Source: Nitrospira sp.
GTDB lineage: Bacteria > Nitrospirota > Nitrospiria > Nitrospirales > Nitrospiraceae
DNA length: 64,000 bases
Assembly: GCA_022842445.1 (NCBI GenBank)
Contig: JALHPO010000010.1
Coordinates: 1 to 64,000, forward strand
Direction of reading: 5' to 3'
Shown here: piece by piece, positions 53,534 to 61,437 of the stretch
Numbering within the stretch: position 1 is the first letter of the stretch
Layout of the letters: each line of letters opens with the position of its first letter
Notes under the pieces: model-generated
What the model saw: the letters and a program-made list of their open reading frames with translations, nothing else
What the model was told of the DNA's origin: nothing
Database searches by the model: none
Program-made: the position numbers and the translations under genes

Positions 53534-53851
53534 TCAGGTAAATGAAAGAAATGGATCACATGCGTCGATGATTCCAGAAAGGACAACGAGTCCGGACAGG
53601 GAAATGGCCGGGTCCAGGTCCGCCGTTGAGACATGATGTTGCTGACACCCATAGGCGCAGGCAAAGACTTTTACGCCTGATTGAGCAATCTGTCGATACC
53701 GTGGATCAGACAGGTTCTTCACTCCCTCATCGATGAGATAGAGATAGACCTCATGACCGGCTGAAAGAGCTGCTTGTGCAAGTCCGTGGACTGTCACCGC
53801 ACTATCATGGGAAGGGGGCAGGGCGAGGAGGAGACCGAGCTTCCGTTTCAT
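53534..53851 (-). CDS. DsrE-like (TusD-like) protein
   Basis: 105 aa; an alpha/beta DsrE fold (MKRKLGLLLALPPSHDSAVT, then AGHEVYLYLIDEGVKNL) with a Cys in VKVFACAYGCQ, the place of the active persulfide Cys of DsrE/TusD. First gene of a three-gene unit between hisS and the origin. Without a dsrC/tusE gene nearby, the role (tRNA thiolation or sulfur relay) is open. Confidence 0.65.
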   Translation of the reverse strand: MKRKLGLLLALPPSHDSAVTVHGLAQAALSAGHEVYLYLIDEGVKNLSDPRYRQIAQSGVKVFACAYGCQQHHVSTADLDPAISLSGLVVLSGIIDACDPFLSFT

Positions 53852-53959
53852 TTTAATAATTCACAGGAATTTATATTATATAATCATATACTTATGAATG
53901 TTATGTGACATTGAAAAAGTAAGAGTTTTTGAGGGAAAAGTCAATGGGAAAAAATGGGA

Positions 53960-55222
53960 TCAGGAAGCGCGAAGGAGAGAGGATATGTCACGAGAGAGAG
54001 AGGTGAGGGAAACATCACGCTGAGCCTTTGTAGTCATATCACGGAGGATGCCAGTACCCTTCGCAACCTCATCATCTCCGATGATCAAAGTAAATCTTGA
54101 GCCGGATCTGTCTGCCTGGCGCAAGTGGGATTTGAGTGTACCGGCCCGAAAATCAGACACCGACCGGATTCCAGCCAGCCGAAGCTCCTCAAGGGCGGAA
54201 AGACCTGTCGCTGATCCCTGGCTTCCAAACCCCGCAATATAGACGGTCGTAGACCCGGGGAGCGAGACTGGTGCCGTCTCGGAGAGCATCATCACCATGC
54301 GTTCCAATCCAAGCGCAAATCCGACAGCCGGGGTCGGTGGACCGCCAAGGGTCTCGATAAGGCCATCGTAGCGTCCGCCGGCTCCTACCGCATTTTGCGC
54401 ACCTAAACTTGTCGATGTGACCTCAAAAGTTGTGAGACAATAATAATCGAGGCCACGAACGAGCCGGTGGTTCAGTCGATAAGGAATCCCGATGGAGTCA
54501 AGGCCGGCTACCACAGCGGCAAAGTACCCGCGGGCCTTTTCCGAAAGGGAATCGGCGAGCCGGGGAGCCGCCTCGGTTGCAGCCCGACACTCGGGAACTT
54601 TGCAATCCAAGACCCTGAGCGGGTTTGTCTCGACACGCCGCTGGCAATTTCCGCAGAGCCGTTCCATGTCCCGCGTTAGATAGGCAACCAGCAGAGGACG
54701 ATAGGATTCTCGATCAGCAGTATAGCCAAGGTTGTTGATCTCCAAGGTCAGGGCCGGAAGGTTCAGGTCTGAAAGAATCCGCCATAACAATGCGATGACT
54801 TCAACGTCGGCGCGAGGGTCTGATGTGCCCAACGACTCGATGCCAAACTGGTGAAATTGGCGCAGACGGCCTGCCTGAGGCCGTTCATGACGAAACATCG
54901 GTCCCATATAGAAATATTTCTGTGGTAAAGGATCGGCAGCGCGATTGTGTTCGATAAAGGCACGAACTGTTCCTGCGGTGCCTTCGGGCCGGAGCGTGAG
55001 CGAGGTGCCGTCCCGGTCCTGGAATGTGTACATCTCTTTTTCGACGATGTCGGTCGATGCCCCGATGCTTCGGGCGAACAGGGTTGTGACTTCGAAAATC
55101 GGGACGCGAAGTTCCTGAAAGCCATAACGGACGGCCCACTGCCGGGCAGTCTCCTCGATGAGCCGCCAGCGGGGAGTCTCTTCCGGAAGAATGTCTTTGA
55201 CGCCCTTAATGCCTTTGATCAT
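53960..55222 (-). CDS. hisS: histidyl-tRNA synthetase
   Basis: A 420-aa class II synthetase from the ATG at 55222 (a longer start at 55261 is possible). Motif GVKDILPEE, motif 2 MFRHERPQAGRLRQFHQFG, the histidine-A loop LVRGLDYYCLTTFEV and the anticodon-binding domain at the C-terminus. It charges tRNA-His. Convergent context: thyX starts 80 bp away on the other strand. Confidence 0.97.
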   Translation of the reverse strand: MIKGIKGVKDILPEETPRWRLIEETARQWAVRYGFQELRVPIFEVTTLFARSIGASTDIVEKEMYTFQDRDGTSLTLRPEGTAGTVRAFIEHNRAADPLPQKYFYMGPMFRHERPQAGRLRQFHQFGIESLGTSDPRADVEVIALLWRILSDLNLPALTLEINNLGYTADRESYRPLLVAYLTRDMERLCGNCQRRVETNPLRVLDCKVPECRAATEAAPRLADSLSEKARGYFAAVVAGLDSIGIPYRLNHRLVRGLDYYCLTTFEVTSTSLGAQNAVGAGGRYDGLIETLGGPPTPAVGFALGLERMVMMLSETAPVSLPGSTTVYIAGFGSQGSATGLSALEELRLAGIRSVSDFRAGTLKSHLRQADRSGSRFTLIIGDDEVAKGTGILRDMTTKAQRDVSLTSLSRDISSLLRAS

Positions 55223-55402
55223 ACCCAGAACCGGTAAGGGGTTAGGCGTGAGGTGCCTCATGTGGAACCCCCTACCTCTAACGAGTTTCAGCGAACTATA
55301 GCGGCGCATTCTGAGGCAAGTCAACGGAGCCGATCTTGCGCCTTATCGGTACGAGAGGTATAGTGCGCCTCCTTCGCTCTGTACCAGAATTAGGAACGGT
55401 CT

Positions 55403-56890
55403 ATGAGTCAGGAACAATCCGGCCGCCGTGTGATGGCCCTCGCGCCGATGCCTCCGGAGAAGTCCGCCTATGCCTTGGCGCGCTACAGCCGGTCGCCGGA
55501 CTCCATCGAAAACAGCATCACGTGGGTCCACGGCCACTCCTCGGAGAAGTTCTGGGAGCAGTTCTACTTCGACTACGGCCATGCTTCGATCGCGGACTTG
55601 GGCCACGTCGTCGTCTGTTTTGAAGAAATCTCCGAGCTTGCAGCGATCCGGTTGGAAGACGAGCCGCTCTGGGATGGTCAGGCCAAATCCAGCCGGTACC
55701 AGAACTTTGCGTCGAGTCGATGGTATGTCCCGGGCCAGATTCGAGGCAGCGAAACCGAGGCGGTCTACGAGGGCATTCTGCGCAGCCTGTCCGAAGTCTA
55801 TCGGCTCTTGCACGATCCCTTGATCGCCCATCTTTCTGAACGGGACCCCCGCCCCGAATCGATGAAGCCGGCCGACTATCAACGCACGATCGCCGCGCGC
55901 GCGTTCGACGCGACGCGCTACCTGCTTCCGCTCGCGGCCAAGACGAACGTGGGCCAGGTCGTGAGCATCCGTACGCTGGAAAAGCAGATCACCCGCTTGC
56001 TGTCGTCGCAGTTGCCGGAGCTGCGCGCCATCGGCGATGATTTGAAAGAGGCCTGCCGGCGCCCACCAGTCAATCTCTGGGGCGAACTGAACGGGCAAAC
56101 CGCCGGACTGAATGAACCCTTGGCGCCGACACTGGCTCGGCATGCGAAGGCGAGTCCCTATCAAGAGTCGGTCTATGCTGATTTGTCCCGCCATGCGAAA
56201 GATGTCTTGCGCGGGACGGGGCTTGATCAGCCCGATCGCTGGGGCGAAGTCGAGTCAGTCGAGCTGATCGATCCGCACGATCCGCTGGACGAAGTCGTCA
56301 CCACGCTGCTCTATCGCGTCACGCAGGCTCCGTATCGCACGCTGCTGTCGTTGGTGAAAGAATGGTCCGACAAGCAGAAGCAAGACACGATCGAGGTGGC
56401 GACGCGACAGCGAGGGCCGTACGATGAACTGATCAAAGAATTTCGCTGCGGCTACTCGTTCAATTTCGATATCCTGATGGACATCGGCGCATGGAGAGAT
56501 ATGCACCGCCACCGGCGATGCCAGCAGGTTCAGCAGAATTTCACGACCGTTCACGGATACGATGTGCCGCCGCCGCTTGTCGAAGCAGGATTGGATCAAG
56601 AGTACCGGCAGGCGATGGACGCGGTGCGCCACGATATCGAGTTGCTCAGGAAAAAGGACCAGGAGGCCTCGCTCTACGCTGTCCCGTTCGGTTTTAAAGT
56701 GCGGTGTCTGTTCAAAATGGATTATGCCGAGGCGGAGTATATCGCCAGGCTCCGTTCCGGTGTGAAGGGCCATTGGTCGTACCGCACCGTTGCGTGGCAG
56801 ATGAAACAGAAGCTCGCCGCGCGCTATCCTGCTCTGGGGGAACGCATCCAAGCCACGCCCCCGGATGTTGAAGACACACTGACCCGGTAA
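55403..56890 (+). CDS. thyX: ThyX-like flavin-dependent thymidylate synthase with two ThyX domains
   Basis: AGGAACGGTCT precedes the ATG at 55403. 495 aa, about twice the size of normal ThyX, with two ThyX-type halves. Half 1 (about 40-270): FDYGHASIADLGHVVVCFEE and RLEDEPLWDGQAKSSRYQNF, without an RHR triad. Half 2 (about 300-470): RDMHRHRRCQQVQQNFTTVH, with an RHR but Asn where the RHR-x7-S Ser is expected. Normal ThyX makes dTMP from dUMP with FAD and methylene-THF. Whether this form is active is open. Confidence 0.85.
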   Translation: MSQEQSGRRVMALAPMPPEKSAYALARYSRSPDSIENSITWVHGHSSEKFWEQFYFDYGHASIADLGHVVVCFEEISELAAIRLEDEPLWDGQAKSSRYQNFASSRWYVPGQIRGSETEAVYEGILRSLSEVYRLLHDPLIAHLSERDPRPESMKPADYQRTIAARAFDATRYLLPLAAKTNVGQVVSIRTLEKQITRLLSSQLPELRAIGDDLKEACRRPPVNLWGELNGQTAGLNEPLAPTLARHAKASPYQESVYADLSRHAKDVLRGTGLDQPDRWGEVESVELIDPHDPLDEVVTTLLYRVTQAPYRTLLSLVKEWSDKQKQDTIEVATRQRGPYDELIKEFRCGYSFNFDILMDIGAWRDMHRHRRCQQVQQNFTTVHGYDVPPPLVEAGLDQEYRQAMDAVRHDIELLRKKDQEASLYAVPFGFKVRCLFKMDYAEAEYIARLRSGVKGHWSYRTVAWQMKQKLAARYPALGERIQATPPDVEDTLTR

Positions 56891-56906
56891 AAGTCTCACG
56901 CGACAC

Positions 56907-57944
56907 ATGAGCAGCCATCCGCAACAATGCGAAGCCGCAATCCTGGCTGGAGCCTGGGATACGCTCTTTGCCGAGGCCTCGGTCTGGATCGCGGAACATA
57001 CGGGCGCCGGACCCGCGGACCCCTGCGCGTATTTTTCACAAAACATCGTCTATCTGTTGCGTGGCCGGTTCTCCGATGCCTGGAAGACACACGTCTTCTG
57101 TCTCCAGACAGAAGACGATATCGCTGCGGTCAAGGCATGGATCAATGGCCTCCTCGCGCGGCAGAGTGACAGCAGTCTGGCGCATTTGGTCACGGGTCTC
57201 TTGCTGGCTCAGTCCGGTCAATCGGAACAGTCGGTGCAGTACTACAAGGATGCGGCAAGGCTGGATCCGGAATCTGCCTATCCCCACTATTTTCTGGCGC
57301 AAATTCACGAGCGGGCAAATCATCTTGAAATGGCGATCAAGGAGTATAAGGAAGCAGTACGGCTCGATCCGTCGTACATGCCGGCCAGAACCAATCTCGG
57401 GGTTGCCTATCAGGAGCAGGGCCGACTGGAGATGGCGATCAAGGAGTACCGCGAGGTCATCAAATTATGTCCGAGCGACCCGATGGCTCATGCCAATCTT
57501 GGATGTGCCTTGGCCGAACAAGGCAAAATGGAACCGGCGCTGCAATCGTACAAGGAGGCGCTCAAGCTGAATCCAAAGGATGCAGAAATTCACTTTGCTC
57601 TGGGCGGCTTACACGAAACGAGGGGCCGTCTGGACCTGGCGGAGAAGTCCTATCGTGATGCGCTGGGAGCCAATGGGGAATTCGGCGCCGCGTACTCGGC
57701 CTTGGGGTGGCTCAGCCTGAGGAAGCAGCGGATGCAGGACGCGCAAGAACTGTTCAGTCGGGCCTTGAAGTGCAACGAAGAAGATCCCCGCGCCTATCAC
57801 GGCATTGCCGAACTGTATGCTCTTCGCGGCAAACGCCAGAGCGCAATGGAAAACTACACCAAGGCGATGAACTACTATCGGGACCCCGAGAAGAGGAACC
57901 AGATCATGAATCAGCTGTTTCAAGAAGGGCAGGTGGGGGATTGA
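56907..57944 (+). CDS. tetratricopeptide-repeat protein
   Basis: A 345-aa protein with about seven TPR units from residue 90 to the end (ESAYPHYFLAQIHERANHLE, PSYMPARTNLGVAYQEQGRL and others) and a non-repetitive N-terminus. TPRs hold partners in complexes. It starts 16 bp after thyX, so the two probably share a transcript. No signal peptide. Confidence 0.88.
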   Translation: MSSHPQQCEAAILAGAWDTLFAEASVWIAEHTGAGPADPCAYFSQNIVYLLRGRFSDAWKTHVFCLQTEDDIAAVKAWINGLLARQSDSSLAHLVTGLLLAQSGQSEQSVQYYKDAARLDPESAYPHYFLAQIHERANHLEMAIKEYKEAVRLDPSYMPARTNLGVAYQEQGRLEMAIKEYREVIKLCPSDPMAHANLGCALAEQGKMEPALQSYKEALKLNPKDAEIHFALGGLHETRGRLDLAEKSYRDALGANGEFGAAYSALGWLSLRKQRMQDAQELFSRALKCNEEDPRAYHGIAELYALRGKRQSAMENYTKAMNYYRDPEKRNQIMNQLFQEGQVGD

Positions 57945-57949
57945 GGTTT

Positions 57950-58044
57950 GGGACCAACCGAGTAGGTCCTTTGCTCGCGTCGAGCCCCCACGATGAAACG
58001 GTGGTCGCTCGCCGCGCGCAGTTAGGTCCCACTCGATTGGTCCC
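57950..58044. repeat. 20-bp imperfect inverted repeat downstream of the TPR gene
   Basis: GGGACCAACCGAGTAGGTCC (57950-57969) pairs with 58025-58044 with three mismatches around a 55-nt loop. It begins 6 bp after the TPR stop. It may be a terminator-like structure or a remnant mobile repeat. Confidence 0.65.
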
Positions 58045-58080
58045 ATTGGTGAATGATTTCTCGCAAAGCCGCAGTCCGAA

Positions 58081-58250
58081 TCGGCGGCTCAAAATGCTGA
58101 GCCAACGAGGCCGCAGGGAGTGAGAATCCCGAGGCGTACGCGGTCAGGGTACGTTGAGGGGTTCGAACGACTGAGAACGAAGTTTGGGTAAAAGTGCGTC
58201 TCGGCGCGCTAGGGTTGGGAGGGTGAGAAGAAGGCTTTTTCAGCCGCCGA
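58081..58250. repeat. structured dispersed repeat, copy 1
   Basis: About 170 bp bounded by complementary ends: TCGGCGGCT-C-AAAA at the left and TTTT-C-AGCCGCCGA at the right. Internal words GGCCGCAGGGAG, GGCGTACG, GGTACGTTGAG and GACTGAGAACG recur in the copy at 60249. It abuts the stop of the 89-aa gene. Repeats of this type are known to me from Nitrospira intergenic regions. Confidence 0.75.
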
Positions 58251-58520
58251 CTACAGTTCGCGGATGGCGCCTTGAAGGACGGTAATCTGAGTCACCGGGT
58301 CGCCCGATGATCTGAGTTCCGTACGGATCTGATCCTTGAGATAGGATGAATAGCCGATGCGGTCGACGAGAAGTTCGAGGAATCGCTCTGCCGGCAGCAG
58401 GCTCTGGCCCTTGAGTTCTTCCACGGTCTCATCGCTCACCGGCACATAAGTGCTGCCGATGTGGAAGACCACATTGTAGTACTGTCCCTTGCCGATGCGC
58501 TCGAATCGTAGGCCCTTCAC
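58251..58520 (-). CDS. hypothetical protein, 89 aa
   Basis: AGGGAGGAATTCG precedes the GTG at 58520. A compact alpha/beta product (VKGLRFERIGKGQYYNVVFH, then VSDETVEELKGQSLLPAERF) with no recognised family. Ends directly at the dispersed repeat. Confidence 0.6.
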   Translation of the reverse strand: MKGLRFERIGKGQYYNVVFHIGSTYVPVSDETVEELKGQSLLPAERFLELLVDRIGYSSYLKDQIRTELRSSGDPVTQITVLQGAIREL

Positions 58521-58699
58521 CGAATTCCTCCCTAAAGGCTGCTGAGCGGGCCATTCTAGACAAGTTATGGTGGTGAAGACAAGGGCGCTCTGTAGGCTCT
58601 GACGATACCTCTGTGACGCGACCCATGCGGTAGACAGCTGTGCCGGCTGGCTTTATCATGTGTGTCATGAGCCGTGAACGATCGGTGTATTGAGCCATC

Positions 58700-60154
58700 A
58701 TGACAGCCAAAGAGCTCATAGAATTATGGGTAGCCCGGCTTGATGCGGAACGGCAACGGACTATCGACGCCGGGCAGGATGTTGCTTGTACGGCAACAGA
58801 GGGCCGGCTTGTTCAATCGATCGGGGGGCTCCACCTGTACGAGTTTCTCGTACCCCCTGGAATATCGTTATCGGTCGACCTGCCTCTGTCCATCGTCACC
58901 TCCGACGAGATGGATCCGACAGAAGGGATCGTTCTGCGCCAGAAGGGCAGCGCGCTCCTTGTGCAGGTCATCGATTCCCTCGGAGCCTCGACGCCTTCCG
59001 TCACGCTGATCCCAGATCAGGCCGGACTCCTGAGCACGTCGGTTACCCGGTTGAAGGAGATGGCCGCAAAGGCCGATGCGCAGAGTCTTGGTCTCTCCGA
59101 GCGCGTAGTTCCTTGGATTGCCTCACCGGAAGATGCGTCGAAGATGCCATCCTCTGCGTCGTCGGTTCTCACGACTCTGTGGTCGGAAGATCAGGCGCAG
59201 CGCCGTCACAAGCTGGCCGGCCTGGCGATGGAGCTGATTCGCGCCAACAAGCGCATTCTGCTGATCAGTCCCGATCATGAAGAATCTGACGACATCGTCG
59301 GCATGATCTCCCGTACGATGAAAGCCGGGGGCCTCAACTACAAGACGTGGCTCAGCCGATATGAAATGCCGATTACATCGCAGAGTCACGGCATCGATCT
59401 TCACGAGTTGGGCTTCGAGGCGCAAATGCATCAGTTTTATGCCAGGTCTCAAACGGAGAAGGCATCCCTGCGGCGCAAATATGAGCGGTTCCGGGAACTG
59501 GCGCCCTTTCTGGCCGGCAAGGCCCAGAAACAAAAAGACTTGGACGAAGTCCGTTTACTTGAATGGCGTCTCGTCACCCAGTTGAGGGATGTGCAGGCGA
59601 AACTTGCCGAGGTTGGCGCGACCCTGGCCGAATACGAAAACCTCACGCTGTTTCAGCGGCTCACGATGCAGACGGTCGGAAAGAACGTGGAATCACTCAC
59701 GCAATACCGTACGCTCTATCAGCAGCAGATCGACGGACTGAACCACGAGCTTGATGTGGCCAAAGGCCGCATTCGGCAACTGGTTCCGGAAGCGGCTGTT
59801 CCAAGGGAACTGCGTCAGGAAGCTGAGGATCTCAAAGAAGCGGTCACCAAGTTGGGGGGCACGAAAAAGATCCGCGAGTTGCTGGCCGCCGAGGCGGATC
59901 CAAACCGCCAGGCGTTCATTCAAAATCGCCGGCTGGTGGCGGCCACGCCCGTTCGGGTGGCTAGCGACCCGCTCTTCAACCGCGTGCGGTTCGATGTGCT
60001 GATCGCCGATGAAGCGCCGCGAATCGGCGCCGCCTCGCTGCTGGCCGCATCCGGCTTGGTGCGCGAACGGATTATCATGAGCGGAGACCTTCGTGAGATT
60101 CCCGCGTCAGGCTGCTGGGCGGCGCACGACGCATCGGTTCAGGCAGGTGGATAG
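58700..60154 (+). CDS. SF1-helicase-like protein lacking the P-loop
   Basis: A 484-aa protein. The C-terminal part has FDVLIADEAPRIGAASLLAA and ERIIMSGDLREIPASGCWAA, equivalent to helicase motifs II (DEAx) and III (GDxxQLxP) of IGHMBP2/Upf1-type SF1 helicases. The N-terminal and middle parts have no Walker A. A coiled-coil insert spans about 270-400 (KYERFRELAPFLAGKAQKQK). The C-terminal RecA domain is also missing, so ATPase activity is doubtful. It may be an adaptor derived from a helicase. Confidence 0.6.
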   Translation: MTAKELIELWVARLDAERQRTIDAGQDVACTATEGRLVQSIGGLHLYEFLVPPGISLSVDLPLSIVTSDEMDPTEGIVLRQKGSALLVQVIDSLGASTPSVTLIPDQAGLLSTSVTRLKEMAAKADAQSLGLSERVVPWIASPEDASKMPSSASSVLTTLWSEDQAQRRHKLAGLAMELIRANKRILLISPDHEESDDIVGMISRTMKAGGLNYKTWLSRYEMPITSQSHGIDLHELGFEAQMHQFYARSQTEKASLRRKYERFRELAPFLAGKAQKQKDLDEVRLLEWRLVTQLRDVQAKLAEVGATLAEYENLTLFQRLTMQTVGKNVESLTQYRTLYQQQIDGLNHELDVAKGRIRQLVPEAAVPRELRQEAEDLKEAVTKLGGTKKIRELLAAEADPNRQAFIQNRRLVAATPVRVASDPLFNRVRFDVLIADEAPRIGAASLLAASGLVRERIIMSGDLREIPASGCWAAHDASVQAGG

Positions 60155-60248
60155 GGCTAAAGATTGTGTCTCTCTTCGCTTGACGGAACTCCTTACAATT
60201 CAGGATAATCCACCTTCCCTGTGGTTCTGGAATTTCCCGAATCCCTGA

Positions 60249-60369
60249 GGTTGCTCAAAATGGTTTCCAACAAGGCCGCAAGGAGCTCAGACCTCGAAGC
60301 GTACTCTTCGTCGGTACGTTGAGAGGGATGGGCGACTGAGAACGCCGTTGGAAGGCATTTTCAGCAACC
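60249..60369. repeat. structured dispersed repeat, copy 2
   Basis: About 121 bp bounded by GGTTGCT-C-AAAAT and ATTTT-C-AGCAACC. The end stems differ in sequence from copy 1 (CGGCGGCT) but stay complementary, so pairing, not sequence, is conserved. It ends 6 bp before tRNA-Leu. Confidence 0.75.
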
Positions 60370-60375
60370 GATCAT

Positions 60376-60462
60376 GCCGAAGTGGCGAAACTGGCAGACG
60401 CACTAGATTCAGGGTCTAGCGCCCGCAAGGGTGTCCGGGTTCAAATCCCGGCTTCGGCACCA
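60376..60462 (+). tRNA. tRNA-Leu (CAG)
   Basis: Class II tRNA: acceptor GCCGAAG/CTTCGGC, D-arm, anticodon stem-loop CTAGATTCAGGGTCTAG with CAG, a variable arm, T-arm CCGGG TTCAAAT CCCGG and encoded CCA at 60460-60462. Single gene with a dispersed repeat at its 5' side. Confidence 0.96.
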
Positions 60463-60611
60463 CCCCTCTTTCACCGCTCCTATCAAGCGTCGTGATAGCA
60501 CCGCGTTTCTAGTTTCTGGTGGCACAAGCTTGCCCCTTCTTCAGCTGGATCCTCAAGTGAATGTGAAGATAGACCTCGATGAGGTCAAAGAGATACGAGG
60601 AGATTGGGCAT

Positions 60612-60821
60612 ATGGTCATGCCAGGGCGGTATCGGCACTATAAGGGTCAAGAATACGAGGTTCTTGGAGTCGCAAGGCATTCTGAGACCGAAGAAGAGTT
60701 CGTCGTGTACCGTGCGCTGTATGGTGAGTTTGGCCTCTGGGTAAGGCCGTTAGGTATGTTCGAGGAGCTGGTCGACATTGATGGCCGACTCATCCCTCGT
60801 TTTTGCAGGTTGTCCTCGTAA
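60612..60821 (+). CDS. DUF1653 protein
   Basis: GAGGAG about 10 bp before the ATG at 60612, giving 69 aa. Nearly the whole sequence is the DUF1653 pattern: PGRYRHYKGQEYEVLGVARH, then VVYRALYGEFGLWVRPLGMF. Function unknown; found in many bacteria. Confidence 0.88.
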   Translation: MVMPGRYRHYKGQEYEVLGVARHSETEEEFVVYRALYGEFGLWVRPLGMFEELVDIDGRLIPRFCRLSS

Positions 60822-60978
60822 AGAGCTGGGGACTCGCTTTCAGAACACAACCAGACCTGGAATTGGCAAAACGTACAGGGGCGAGAATATCCCGTATGAC
60901 TCCATTGCACCGGATTCAGGGAGTGGCACGTATCCGTCTGCCAAAATCCGGTTCAACCGTCAGAGCGTTCGCTCTCGA

Positions 60979-61077
60979 CTACCGACGTCCTGCATGTACT
61001 GCTGTATACATGAATGCCGTATACACGACTGCCAATCCCACACTCACTGCCATCACACCGATGACCAATGCCACCAT
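60979..61077 (-). CDS. 32-aa single-TM small membrane protein
   Basis: A GGAAGGGAGGG ribosome-binding site precedes the ATG at 61077. One hydrophobic helix (LVIGVMAVSVGLAVVYTAFM) with a basic end (HAGRR). Its upstream site (61110-61163) is a near-copy of that before the 27-aa gene at 43149, so the two probably belong to one regulon. Confidence 0.65.
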   Translation of the reverse strand: MVALVIGVMAVSVGLAVVYTAFMYTAVHAGRR

Positions 61078-61109
61078 GATTACACCCTCCCTTCCAGTTT
61101 CATGTGACC

Positions 61110-61163
61110 TATTTACTCCTGCTCTATGAAGGCTCCATGAGGAGATCATGAAGAATTCTTCAT
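61110..61163 (-). promoter_or_regulatory. palindrome plus 11-bp direct repeats and -10 (second operator copy)
   Basis: On the minus strand: the palindrome ATGAAGAATTCTTCAT (61148-61163), TTCAT, CTCAT, TTCAT (as ATGAA at 61148, ATGAG at 61137, ATGAA at 61126) at exact 11-bp steps, and a -10-like TAAATA (61110-61115) at the same offset as at 43111. Confidence 0.75.
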
Positions 61164-61170
61164 TGATCAC

Positions 61171-61437
61171 GGCCTCGCCGGTGGTTTCCTATGAAGATTG
61201 GCGATCCCAGTCCTGCGCTGGCGTGAGAGAAAGATGTGCGAGACCAGGAGGTCGAAGCATTTGAAAATCAAGGGATTGGAGGAGCCTACTCCAGGCCGGA
61301 GCAAACGATAGGGCCTTCGAACATCCGGGGTTCGCACTGACTGTCGTGGATGGCCTGGGAAATGCCCGTCAGTACGGTTCCATCACCATCGGCGCTGGGT
61401 CATGCTCTGACGACGTGGTACCGGCCTGTTCTGACGG
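61171..61437. other. gap upstream of the second operator
   Basis: About 270 bp without a supported gene or clear structure. Confidence 0.35.
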
